A stretch of DNA of 64,000 nucleotides from Actinomadura latina NBRC 106108 (GTDB lineage: Bacteria; Actinomycetota; Actinomycetes; Streptosporangiales; Streptosporangiaceae), in assembly GCF_001552195.1 (NCBI RefSeq), contig NZ_BCQS01000004.1, forward strand, positions 29,311-93,310, in the 5' to 3' direction. Both the position numbers and the translations under genes were made by a program. This document shows, in pieces, positions 8,674 through 16,487 of this stretch. Every line of letters starts with the position of its first letter. Positions within the stretch are counted from its first letter, which is position 1. The notes beneath the pieces were generated by a model, which saw only the letters and a list, made by a program, of their open reading frames with translations, was not told where the DNA came from and made no database searches.

Positions 8674-8698
8674 CTCTGTTTCGGAGAAGGAAACAGAG
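8674..8698. promoter_or_regulatory. 25-base perfect palindromic operator of the surface operon
   Basis: CTCTGTTTC at 8674-8682 and GAAACAGAG at 8690-8698 flank seven bases. This is the longest form of the GTTTC-N7-GAAAC element (core 8678-8694) in the window and gives the best picture of the full site. It lies 20 bases upstream of the surface operon start. Confidence 0.75.
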
Positions 8699-8772
8699 TT
8701 TCGCAATGTGCGGATAGCACAACCGCTGCGAACCGGACATGTCAAGGGGCGGACGCCACTGGAGACACAATC

Positions 8773-8789
8773 GTTTCACTCTGGGGATC
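8773..8789. promoter_or_regulatory. Degenerate operator half-dyad before the sortase gene
   Basis: GTTTC, seven bases, GGATC: the left arm is perfect and the right arm matches three of five. A further GTTTC stands at 8793. Located 36 bases upstream of the sortase start in the 170-base divergent region. Weaker than the other sites. Confidence 0.4.
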
Positions 8790-8824
8790 GCCGTTTCCCT
8801 ACCGAAGAGTTACGGTTCCTGCCC

Positions 8825-9490
8825 ATGCGCACGCTGCTGCGGACCGCGGCCGAGCTGTCGATGACCGCCGGCCTCGTCCTCGCCCTCTTCGTCGCCTACC
8901 TGTCCTGGGGCACCGGCGAGTACACCCACCGGCAGCAGGGCGACCTGCACGACGACCTCGAACAGCAGTGGAACACCGCGCGGGCCCGGAGGCTCGCCGC
9001 CGGGACGCGGCACCGGACGGCGGCCGCCGTCCCCGCGCCCGCCGAGGGCCGGGCGTACGCACTGCTGCGCGTGCCGAGGTTCGGGCCGTCCTACCGGTAC
9101 ACGGTGGTGGAGGGCGTGGGCGTCGCCGACCTGCGCAAGGGCCCGGGACACTACCCGGGGACGGCCGGGCCCGGCGAGATCGGCAACATGGCGATCGCCG
9201 GCCACCGCACCACCTACGGCGCGCCGTTCAACCGCAACGGCGAGCTGGCGCCCGGCGACGAGATCCTCATCGACACGGCCGCCGCGACCTACGTCTACAG
9301 GGTGACGAAGCGCGTCGTCGTGCGGCCGAGCCGCACCGACGTGACGGCGCCCGTGCCGGGCAGGCCGGGGCGCGGGCCGCGTGAGGCGATGCTCACGCTC
9401 ACGACCTGCCATCCGAAGTTCTCCGCCGCCTACCGCCTCGTCGTGTTCGCCGAGCTGGCGGGCCGCCGGGCACGCGCCGCCCGGACCTGA
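8825..9490 (+). CDS. Class E-type sortase
   Basis: 221 residues. An N-terminal membrane anchor (about residues 10-28) precedes the sortase barrel. The catalytic residues are visible: H127 in AIAGHRTTYG, C195 in TLTTCHPKF and R204 in AAYRLVV. GHYPGTAGPGEIGN is the family's substrate-side loop. Class E enzymes anchor LAXTG/LPXTG proteins to peptidoglycan. The LPNTG protein at 2105-2788 in the divergent operon is an obvious substrate. An ATG at 8825 was chosen because it places the anchor at the N-terminus; alternatives upstream run through the operator. Confidence 0.9.
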   Translation: MRTLLRTAAELSMTAGLVLALFVAYLSWGTGEYTHRQQGDLHDDLEQQWNTARARRLAAGTRHRTAAAVPAPAEGRAYALLRVPRFGPSYRYTVVEGVGVADLRKGPGHYPGTAGPGEIGNMAIAGHRTTYGAPFNRNGELAPGDEILIDTAAATYVYRVTKRVVVRPSRTDVTAPVPGRPGRGPREAMLTLTTCHPKFSAAYRLVVFAELAGRRARAART

Positions 9491-9504
9491 GATCCCGTGT
9501 TACG

Positions 9505-9521
9505 GTTCCCCACACTGAAAC
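9505..9521. promoter_or_regulatory. Operator upstream of membrane protein gene
   Basis: GTTCC, seven bases, GAAAC, one mismatch from the consensus dyad, 26 bases before the GTG start at 9548. An extra GTTTC half-site follows at 9525. Confidence 0.5.
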
Positions 9522-9547
9522 ACTGTTTCCATCCGAGGAGGACGGTC

Positions 9548-10255
9548 GTGGGGGCGCACGCGCACGGCTGGTGGATCCTGCTGCACCTGGTGCTCTTCGT
9601 GTTCTGGCTGGGCGGGGACCTCGGCGTCTTCTACTCCAGCCGGTTCGTCCTCAAGCCGGACCTGACCCCCGCCGCGCGCGCCACGGCGCTCAGCGTCATG
9701 AGCGGGCTCGACCTCGGCCCCAAGATCTGCCTCGTGCTGTTCCTGCCGAGCGGGGTGACGCTCATGGCGCTGGACCCGCACGGCGCCGAAGTGCTCGGCG
9801 CGCCGGCCTTCGGCTGGTGGCGGGTCCTGCTGGTGTGGCTGCTCGCCGCCGGCTGGCTCGCCGCCACGATCGCCGACCACCGCACCCACGGCCGCTTCCC
9901 CTGGGTGCGCCGCGCCGACTGGGCGGTCCGCATCGGGCTCATCGCCGCGCTCGCCGCCGTGGCCGCCTACACGCTGCTCGCCGACCGCCCGTTCGGCGTC
10001 GGCACCGACCCGCGCTGGCTCGGCGGCAAGGTCGCCCTCTACACCGCCGCCATCGCCTGCGGGCTCGGCATCCGCATCACCCTGCGCCCGTTCGGGCCCG
10101 CCTTCGGCGCCCTCATGAGCGGCGGCTCCACCCCGGCGGTCGAGCGCACGCTCCGGCGGTCGGTGGACGGCTGCCTGCCGTACGTGTTCGGCATCTGGGC
10201 GGCCGTCCTGGGCGCCGCCGCGCTCGGCGTGTTCAAGCCCGGCGCCAATCTGTGA
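9548..10255 (+). CDS. Integral membrane protein of unknown function
   Basis: 235 residues with about six membrane helices. It begins HAHGWWILLHLVLFVFWLGGD, an arrangement of His and Trp near the first helix seen in several uncharacterised haem- or quinone-associated membrane families (DUF2269-like), though I cannot assign it. The GTG at 9548 follows a GAGGAGG ribosome site at 9536-9542. It carries its own copy of the regulon operator, which suggests a role beside the catabolic genes, for instance in electron transfer or transport. Function unknown. Confidence 0.7.
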   Translation: MGAHAHGWWILLHLVLFVFWLGGDLGVFYSSRFVLKPDLTPAARATALSVMSGLDLGPKICLVLFLPSGVTLMALDPHGAEVLGAPAFGWWRVLLVWLLAAGWLAATIADHRTHGRFPWVRRADWAVRIGLIAALAAVAAYTLLADRPFGVGTDPRWLGGKVALYTAAIACGLGIRITLRPFGPAFGALMSGGSTPAVERTLRRSVDGCLPYVFGIWAAVLGAAALGVFKPGANL

Positions 10256-10290
10256 CCGGCGGGCCCGGTGCCGCCCCCCGCCGCCCCGCC

Positions 10291-10348
10291 GTCAGCCGCT
10301 GTGGCCCTGCCGTCAGCCGCTGTGGCCCTGCTGTCAGCCGCTGTGGCC
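10291..10348. repeat. 21-base tandem repeat derived from the iclR 3' end
   Basis: Copies start at 10291, 10312 and 10333 with the core GTCAGCCGCTGTGGCC identical in all three. The last copy contains the stop codon and final codons (Gly-His-Ser-Gly-stop) of the minus-strand iclR gene, so the two other copies are duplications of the gene end placed downstream of it. Three in-frame stops result. Confidence 0.85.
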
Positions 10349-11173
10349 GAGCTGGCCGGAGATGCGCGCCGCGGACTCCACCAGCGGTGGCGCGCACTCG
10401 GCCAGCCGCGGCTTGAACCGGCTCAGCGGGCCCGCCACGCTGAGCGCCGCGATGACCCGGCCGTCGTGGTCGAAGATCGGCGCGGCGATCGAGGCCGTCC
10501 CCTCCTGCCGCTCGCCCTGGGACGAGGCGTACCCCCGCTTGCGGATCGCCGCCAGCTCCCTGCGCAGCCGCTCCTCGTCCACGATGGTCCGCTCGGTCAG
10601 CGCCTCCAGCCCGTGCCGGGCGAGCAGGCCGCCGACCTCGGCCTCGTCCAGGAAGGCCAGGATCACCTTGGACGAGCTGCCCGCGTGCAGCGGGTAGGGG
10701 ATGCCGAGGCTGACCTCCACCCGCAGCTCGTGCGGCGGCACGATCTGGTCGACGTAGAGCCGGGTGTCGCCGCGCCGGACCGACAGCGTGGCGGTCTCCC
10801 CGAGCTGCCGGGCGAGGCGCCGCAGCTCGGGGGCGGCCATCGCGCGCAGGTCCATCCGGGCGAGGTAGGCCCGGCCGAGCGCGATGGCGGCGTGCCCGAG
10901 CGCGTACCGGCGCGTCACCGCGTCGACGGTGATCAGGTCGCGGCTGCGCAGCGCGGTCAGGATGCGGTGCACGGCGGCCTTGGTCAGCCCCAGCTCGGTG
11001 GCGATCTCGGTCACCCCGAGGTCGGGCCGGCCGCTCCGGCCGAACAGCAGCAGGACGTCCATCGCGCGCTCGACGGCGGCGATCGACCGGCTCTGCCCCT
11101 CGCCCTCCTCGGCGTGGGACGCGGGGGCGCCCGGGGCGCCCGGGGTGGTCGGGGTGGTCGCACGACGCGACAC
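10334..11173 (-). CDS. IclR-family transcriptional regulator, likely controller of the regulon
   Basis: 279 residues from a GTG. After a Pro/Ala-rich N-terminus the winged helix-turn-helix lies at about residues 33-95 (VTEIATELGLTKAAVHRILTAL). The IclR effector domain fills the rest (LRVEVSLGIPYPLHAGSSSK, then GYASSQGERQEGTASIAAPIF). Such proteins respond to aromatic or other small metabolites and often repress catabolic operons. A perfect GTTTC-N7-GAAAC site 48 bases upstream of its own start suggests autoregulation. It is divergent from the flavin reductase operon with a second site between them, and no other regulator is encoded in the first 28 kb. Confidence 0.9.
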   Translation of the reverse strand: MSRRATTPTTPGAPGAPASHAEEGEGQSRSIAAVERAMDVLLLFGRSGRPDLGVTEIATELGLTKAAVHRILTALRSRDLITVDAVTRRYALGHAAIALGRAYLARMDLRAMAAPELRRLARQLGETATLSVRRGDTRLYVDQIVPPHELRVEVSLGIPYPLHAGSSSKVILAFLDEAEVGGLLARHGLEALTERTIVDEERLRRELAAIRKRGYASSQGERQEGTASIAAPIFDHDGRVIAALSVAGPLSRFKPRLAECAPPLVESAARISGQLGHSG

Positions 11174-11220
11174 GGCGGTTCCTTCCGACGGTGCGGGATC
11201 AGCCGCAGTCTAGGCCATCC

Positions 11221-11237
11221 GTTTCCCTTGGCGAAAC
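11221..11237. promoter_or_regulatory. GTTTC-N7-GAAAC operator, iclR side
   Basis: A perfect dyad, GTTTC CCTTGGC GAAAC, 48 bases upstream of the iclR start. It supports autoregulation by the IclR protein. Confidence 0.7.
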
Positions 11238-11300
11238 GCTTGTCACCGGCTCGGGCCGTTGACACCCGCTCCGCGTGCTCGTTACCGTGAGCGGGACGGT

Positions 11301-11317
11301 GTTTCCTAAAGCGAAAC
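11301..11317. promoter_or_regulatory. GTTTC-N7-GAAAC operator, flavin reductase side
   Basis: A perfect dyad, GTTTC CTAAAGC GAAAC, 15 bases upstream of the GTG at 11333. It is exactly 80 bases from the iclR-side site, so two dimers could cooperate across the divergent promoter. Confidence 0.7.
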
Positions 11318-11332
11318 GAAGGGCGCGATGCG

Positions 11333-12580
11333 GTGACGGTCGACGCACAGACCTTCCGCGCGGTGCTGAGCCAGTGGCCGACCGGCGTCGCGGTCGTCAC
11401 CACCGTCGCCGCGGGCGGCTGGCACGGCATGACGGCCGGCTCGTTCGGCAGCGTCAGCCTCGATCCGCCGCTGGTCATGGTCTGCCTGGCCCGGAACATC
11501 CACACGCACGCGCTGGTGGAGCGCAGCGGCGTCTTCGCGGTCAGCTTCCTCGGCAAGGACCAGGCCGCCATCGGGCACCGGTTCGCGGGCCGCGAGCCGG
11601 GCGACCGGTTCGCCCGCGGCTCCTGGTCCGCCGCGCCCACCGGCGCGCCGGTGCTCGGCGAGGCGCTCGCCTGGCTCGACTGCCGGGTCGCGCACTCCTA
11701 CCCCGGCGGCGACCACACGATCTTCGTGGGCGAGGTCCGCACCGCCGCGACGCCCCGCCGCACCGCGCCGCTGCTGTTCCACTCCCGCTCCTGGGGCCAG
11801 CTCGCCGACCCCCTGCCGGACGAGGTGACGATCGCCGACACCGGCCTCGCCGCCGCGCTGCACCGCAGGCTCGGCGCGTCCGGCACCGCGCCCGCCCGCG
11901 TCACCCGGGCCGGCGTCGCCCGGCTGCTGGAGTCCGTCCGCGCCGCGGGCGTCCGCGTCCGCACGCCGTGCCCGCCCGGACCCGCGCCCGGCGCCGGATC
12001 GCGCGCGTCGTGGTCGATGCTGGTCGAGAACGCGGCGTGCCTGGCGGAGGTCCCGCGCGAATCCGGGGTCACCGCCGAGATCGTGGACGGGCCGGACGCC
12101 CCCCGCCTGGTCGAGGCGGCCCGCGCCCGCGGCCTGGCCGTCACCGGCCGGGTGGGCGACGCCTTCGCCCCGGCCCGGCAGGCCGGGGTGCTCGCCGCCG
12201 TCGACCGGCTGGTCGCCGGCGGGTGCGCCGAGATCGCCCTCGACGAGGGCCCCGAGGCCGCGTCCCCGCTGCTCGTCCGGAACCTGCTGCAGGAGGCGGT
12301 GGCCCGCGCGCGGCCCGTGCCGGTCCGGGTGCGGCTGCGCGAGGCCTGCGGGCTGGGCCTCGCGAACGCGCTGACCGCGATGAAGAGCGGCGTGCGGAGC
12401 TTCGATGTGACCCTCGGCGGCGTCGACGGCGGCCTGTGCGCGGAGGACGTGCTGTTCCTGGCCGCCCGCCTCGACGTCGCCACCCCGATCGACCGGGCCG
12501 CCCTGGTGGCCGCCGCCGCAGACCTGGAGAGCGTCTGGGGGGCGGTCCTTCCCGGCCGCACCTACCGGACCGCGTCCTGA
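11333..12580 (+). CDS. Flavin reductase domain fused to an HMG-CoA-lyase-like TIM-barrel domain
   Basis: 415 residues, GTG start 15 bases after an operator. Residues 1 to about 160 are a complete flavin reductase domain of the HpaC/HsaB kind (LSQWPTGVAVVTTV, GMTAGSFGSVSLDPP, HTHALVERSGVFAVSFL). These reduce FMN or FAD with NAD(P)H for a separate monooxygenase. From about 195 the sequence resembles the C-terminal half of HMG-CoA lyase/DRE-TIM enzymes (GLANALTAMKSGVRSFDVTLGG and a final LPGRTYR). The catalytic pieces are altered: the HxHD metal motif reads VRLRE and the conserved Cys loop reads GGVDGGLCAED. The second half may therefore be non-catalytic. The next gene is an acyl-CoA-dehydrogenase-fold flavoprotein that could use the reduced flavin. 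Confidence 0.75.
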   Translation: MTVDAQTFRAVLSQWPTGVAVVTTVAAGGWHGMTAGSFGSVSLDPPLVMVCLARNIHTHALVERSGVFAVSFLGKDQAAIGHRFAGREPGDRFARGSWSAAPTGAPVLGEALAWLDCRVAHSYPGGDHTIFVGEVRTAATPRRTAPLLFHSRSWGQLADPLPDEVTIADTGLAAALHRRLGASGTAPARVTRAGVARLLESVRAAGVRVRTPCPPGPAPGAGSRASWSMLVENAACLAEVPRESGVTAEIVDGPDAPRLVEAARARGLAVTGRVGDAFAPARQAGVLAAVDRLVAGGCAEIALDEGPEAASPLLVRNLLQEAVARARPVPVRVRLREACGLGLANALTAMKSGVRSFDVTLGGVDGGLCAEDVLFLAARLDVATPIDRAALVAAAADLESVWGAVLPGRTYRTAS

Positions 12581-12601
12581 CCAGCTGAAGGGATCCAGCC
12601 G

Positions 12602-13897
12602 ATGACCCAGCCGACGACCCAGCCGACGGGGCTGACCGGCGAACGGCTCGTCGAGCCGATGACCGGCGCCGAACGCGAGCGGGCCGGGCGCGTGGAGGCG
12701 GTGCTGCCCCGGCTGCGCGCGGCCGCCGCGGCCGCCGACGCCGCCGCCGAGTTCCCCGCCGGGCACGTGCCGCTGCTGCGCGAGGCCGGGCTGCTCGGCC
12801 TGGTGGTGCCCGCCGAGTACGGCGGCCTCGGCGGCGGGCTGCGCGACCTGGCCGCCGCCACCTACGCGATGGGCACCGCCTGCCCGTCCACCGCGCTGGC
12901 GTACTTCTTCCACAACACCAGCGCGTCGCGCGGCCTGCTGCCGCTGGAGGCGGTCGAGGCCGGCCTGTTCAGCGGGGACGACGAGTGCAAGCCCGTGCGG
13001 GCGTTCGCCGAGAAGGTGCTGAACCGGATGGCCGCCGGGACGTGGATGGCCAACTTCGCCAGCGAGGAGGTGAAGTCGTCCAGCGCCAACATCGCGATCG
13101 CCACGACCGCGTCCCCGGCCGAGGGCGGCTGGGTCCTCAACGGGGTGAAGTCGTTCGGCTGCGCGACCGGCGTCGCCGACACCTACCTGGTGACGGCCCG
13201 GCTGGACGGCACGACGGACGCCGACGGGCTGGCGCTGTTCCTGGTGCCGCGCGAGGCGCCGGGCGTCGTGTCCCGCGATCCGTGGAACGGGCTCGGCATG
13301 CGGGCGTCCAACAACCACGGGGTGACGCTCACGGACGTGTTCATCCCGGCGGAGGAGGCCCTCACCGTGCCCGGCGCGTTCGTGCGGATGCTGCGGATGA
13401 GCCGGGGCAGCTTCGTCGGCAACCAGCTCGCCATCGCGGCCTGCTACCTGGGCGCGGCGCAGAACGTCTACGACTTCGCGATCGAGCGGCTCACCCGCCG
13501 GACCTTCGCCGACTCCGGCCGGCCGATCGCGTCGTCACCGATGCACCAGGTGATCATCGGCGACATGACCGAGCGGCTGGAGACGGCCTACCTGTGGATC
13601 CGCCGGCAGCTCGAGCTGGAGACCTCTGAGCCGCCGCTGCGGCCGAAGCCCGAGGTGTTCCGGCAGTGGCGCATCGCCAAGGGCGACATCACCGAGGCGT
13701 GCTTCCAGGTCGCGCTCGGCGCGTTCAAGGCGTGCGGGACCTCCGCCGCCATGATGGACGGGGTCGTCGGGCGGACGCTGCGCGATCTCGCCATGGGGCT
13801 GGTGATGACGTTCCCGGCGGAGCGGGGCAGGCTTGAGGCCGCCCAGATCATCACCGAGAGCAAGGAGAACGAGTTGTTCGCGAGCGTGCCGAGGTGA
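12602..13897 (+). CDS. Acyl-CoA dehydrogenase-fold flavoprotein (dehydrogenase or flavin monooxygenase)
   Basis: 431 residues with the full acyl-CoA dehydrogenase layout: helical N-terminus with LGLVVPAEYGGLGGG near residue 60, beta domain (WVLNGVKSFGCATGVADTYLV and the NNHGVTLTDVFIP segment), and helical C-terminus. Either it oxidises an acyl-CoA, or it is a group D flavin monooxygenase like DszC/HsaA that shares this fold. The gene immediately upstream supplies a flavin reductase, which favours the monooxygenase reading. The catalytic base cannot be fixed by eye. It overlaps the next gene by four bases. Confidence 0.8.
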   Translation: MTQPTTQPTGLTGERLVEPMTGAERERAGRVEAVLPRLRAAAAAADAAAEFPAGHVPLLREAGLLGLVVPAEYGGLGGGLRDLAAATYAMGTACPSTALAYFFHNTSASRGLLPLEAVEAGLFSGDDECKPVRAFAEKVLNRMAAGTWMANFASEEVKSSSANIAIATTASPAEGGWVLNGVKSFGCATGVADTYLVTARLDGTTDADGLALFLVPREAPGVVSRDPWNGLGMRASNNHGVTLTDVFIPAEEALTVPGAFVRMLRMSRGSFVGNQLAIAACYLGAAQNVYDFAIERLTRRTFADSGRPIASSPMHQVIIGDMTERLETAYLWIRRQLELETSEPPLRPKPEVFRQWRIAKGDITEACFQVALGAFKACGTSAAMMDGVVGRTLRDLAMGLVMTFPAERGRLEAAQIITESKENELFASVPR

Positions 13898-15345
13898 CAC
13901 CGCCCCATCGCGACCTGGTGGACGGGGAATGGGCGGAGACACCCGCGAACGGCCCCGTCCTGGAGGACCCGGCCACCGGCGCGGAGACCGGCCCGGCCGG
14001 GATCACCGGCGAGGCGCGCCTGGAGCGCGCGCTCGCCGCGGCGGACGCGGCGGCGAGCGGCTGGGCGGCGCGCTCCGCCGCCGAGCGCGCCGACCTGCTG
14101 GACGCGGTCGCCGGCGCGCTGGAACCGGTGACCGCGGAGATCGCGAGGCTGGAGGCGGCGGCCACCGGCGTCCCGATCCGGCAGGCGCTCCCGCTCGGCA
14201 TGATCGTGTCCGGGTCGTTCCGGCTGGCCGCCGAGCAGCTGCGCGGAGGCGGCCTGGACGCCGGGTTCACCCGCCCGGACGGCCGGGCGGTGGAGGTGCG
14301 GCGGCTGCCGTGGGGGCCGGCGCTGTGCCTGGTCCCGTGGAACGCGCCCGCCCCGATGGCCGCGCACAAGGCGGCCAGCGCGCTCGCCGCCGGCTGCCCG
14401 GCGATCCTCAAGCCCAGCGAGTACGCGCCGTACGGGAGCCAGCGGCTCGCCGAGGCCGCCGCGGGGGTCCTCGCCGAGCGGGGCGTTCCGGGCGGGGTGT
14501 TCCAGCTCGTCCACGGCGACGGCGGCACCGGCGCGCGGCTGACCGGCGACCCGCGGATCCGGGCGGTGTCGTTCACCGGCGGACCGGCGGGCGGACGGTC
14601 GGTCGCCGCCGCCTGCGCGGCCGGGATCAAGCCGGTCCAGCTGGAGCTCGGCGGCAGCAACCCGCTCATCGTGATGCCGGACGCCGACCCGGACCGCGCC
14701 GCGCGCGCCGCCGTCGACCTGCTGACCACGCTCAACGGGCAGTGGTGCCGCGCGCTCGGCCGGCTCATCGTGCCCGAGGCCCTCCAGGACGCGCTGCTGG
14801 ACGCGATCGGCGAACGGCTGGCGGCCCTGCGCGCGGGCCCGCCGCTCGACGAGGACACCGACCTCGGGCCGCTGGTGCACTCCCGCCACCGCGCCCTCGT
14901 CACCGCGCAGCGCGACGCGCTCGGCGGGCGGCTCCTCTCCCCCACCAAGGTCCCCGACCGGGGGAACTACCTGGCCCCCGCGCTCGTCACGGGCGTGGAC
15001 CCCGCCGCCGCCACCGAGGAGATCTTCGGGCCGGTCGCCACCGTCCACCCGTACCGGACGCTAGACGAGGCCGTGGCGCTGGCGAACGGCACCGCGTACG
15101 GGCTCGAGGGCTATGTCGCCGGCACCGGCGAGGACGCGGCGCTGGCGGTGGCCTGGCGCGTCCGGGCGGGGGAGGTCAAGGTCAACGGGTCCAGCGTGAT
15201 GAGCCTGCACCTGTTCGCGCCGCGTCCCGCGTGGGGGGCGTCCGGGCTCGGCGAGGAGGGCACGGCGGAGACGCTGCGGTTCTTCACCAACCCGCGCGTC
15301 GTGGGCGTGGAGGACGGGTTCGCCCTGCATTCCCGGGAGCCGTGA
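13894..15345 (+). CDS. Aldehyde dehydrogenase (NAD(P)-dependent)
   Basis: 483 residues, GTG start in a GTGA overlap. Family landmarks are all present: VPWNAPAPMAAHKAASALAAG (about 147-167), ILKPSEYAP (171-179), VSFTGG (225-230), the general base E251 in QLELGG and the catalytic nucleophile C285 in NGQWCRALG. It converts an aldehyde to an acid or acyl-CoA. It sits between the dehydrogenase/monooxygenase gene and a FAD hydroxylase. If the regulon handles chlorophyll, a branched side-chain aldehyde from phytol is one candidate substrate; this is speculation. Confidence 0.9.
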   Translation: MTPPHRDLVDGEWAETPANGPVLEDPATGAETGPAGITGEARLERALAAADAAASGWAARSAAERADLLDAVAGALEPVTAEIARLEAAATGVPIRQALPLGMIVSGSFRLAAEQLRGGGLDAGFTRPDGRAVEVRRLPWGPALCLVPWNAPAPMAAHKAASALAAGCPAILKPSEYAPYGSQRLAEAAAGVLAERGVPGGVFQLVHGDGGTGARLTGDPRIRAVSFTGGPAGGRSVAAACAAGIKPVQLELGGSNPLIVMPDADPDRAARAAVDLLTTLNGQWCRALGRLIVPEALQDALLDAIGERLAALRAGPPLDEDTDLGPLVHSRHRALVTAQRDALGGRLLSPTKVPDRGNYLAPALVTGVDPAAATEEIFGPVATVHPYRTLDEAVALANGTAYGLEGYVAGTGEDAALAVAWRVRAGEVKVNGSSVMSLHLFAPRPAWGASGLGEEGTAETLRFFTNPRVVGVEDGFALHSREP

Positions 15346-16487
15346 TGGCGCGCGTACTGGTCGCCGGGGCCGGTCCGGTGGGACTCACCGCGGCGCTGGC
15401 TCTGGCGCGCCGCGGTGTCCCGGTCACGGTCCTGGAGGCGGAGCCGGAGCTGGCCGCCGAGTCGCGCGCATCCACGTTCCACCCGCCGTCCTTGGAGATG
15501 CTGGACGAGCTGGGCGTGCTCGACGCGCTGCTGGAGCGCGGCCTCGTCTCCCGGACGTTCCAGTACCGGGAGCGGCGCGGCGGCGTCATCGCCGAGCTGG
15601 ACCTGTCGGTCCTGTCCGGGGACACGCCGTACCCGTTCCGCGTGCAGTGCGAGCAGAGCAAGCTCACCCCGATCCTGCGCGACCGCCTGCTCGCCCTGGG
15701 CGGCGAGGTGCTGTTCGGCGCCGCCGTGCGGGCCGTCCTGCCGCACGCGGGCGGCGTGGAGGTGGCGACCGCCGCCGGGCGTCTGCGCGGCGGCTGGCTG
15801 ATCGGCGCGGACGGCGCCGGCTCGGCGGTCCGCCGCTCCCTGGGCATCGAGTTCGAGGGCATGACGTATCCGGAGCGCTTCCTGGTCGCCTCCACCCGGA
15901 CCGATGTCGGAGGCCTGCTGCCCGGCATCGCCGCGGTGAACTACGTCTTCGACCCCGGCGAGTGGCTGGTGCTGCTGCGCACCCCCGACCACTGGCGGGT
16001 GCTGTTCCCGACCCCGGAGGGCACGCCCGACGCGCACGAGCTGGCGCGGCTGCCCGACCGGCTGCACGGAGTCGCCGACGCCTCCTGGGACGTCGCGCAC
16101 GCCAGCCTGTACCGGGTCCACCAGCGCGTCGCCGCGACGTTCCGGGCCGGGCGCGTGCTGCTGGCGGGGGACGCCGCGCACGTCAACAACCCGCTGGGCG
16201 GCATGGGCATGAACAGCGGAATCCACGACGCAGTCCGGCTCGCCGGCGCGCTCGCGGACGTCCTGGACGGCGGCCCGGAGGCGGCGCTCGACGCGGCCGC
16301 GGCGGCGCGCCGCGACACGGCGCGGTCGTTCGTGCAGCGGGTGACGCACGCCAACTGGGAGCGGATGCGGTCCGGCGACCCGGGCGGATACCACGAGGAG
16401 CTGCGGCGGCTCGCCGCCGATCCGGTGGAGATGCGGCGGTACCTCCTGCGCACCTCGATGATCGCCTCGCTGCGGGACGCCGCGTGA
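15345..16487 (+). CDS. FAD-dependent aromatic hydroxylase-type monooxygenase
   Basis: 380 residues, start overlapping the previous stop (TGATG). It shows the three motifs of class A flavin monooxygenases: VAGAGPVGLTAALALARRG at the N-terminus, IGADGAGSAVRRSLG near residue 150, and LLAGDAAHVNNPLGGMGMNSG near residue 275. These enzymes hydroxylate aromatic or other activated rings using NAD(P)H and O2. No separate C-terminal thioredoxin-like domain is present, so it is of the short PHBH/UbiH-like size. Substrate unknown. Confidence 0.88.
   Translation: MARVLVAGAGPVGLTAALALARRGVPVTVLEAEPELAAESRASTFHPPSLEMLDELGVLDALLERGLVSRTFQYRERRGGVIAELDLSVLSGDTPYPFRVQCEQSKLTPILRDRLLALGGEVLFGAAVRAVLPHAGGVEVATAAGRLRGGWLIGADGAGSAVRRSLGIEFEGMTYPERFLVASTRTDVGGLLPGIAAVNYVFDPGEWLVLLRTPDHWRVLFPTPEGTPDAHELARLPDRLHGVADASWDVAHASLYRVHQRVAATFRAGRVLLAGDAAHVNNPLGGMGMNSGIHDAVRLAGALADVLDGGPEAALDAAAAARRDTARSFVQRVTHANWERMRSGDPGGYHEELRRLAADPVEMRRYLLRTSMIASLRDAA

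Noticed and set aside
10291..10348. CRISPR-like array
   Set aside because: Repeats are contiguous with no spacers and stem from the iclR 3' end.
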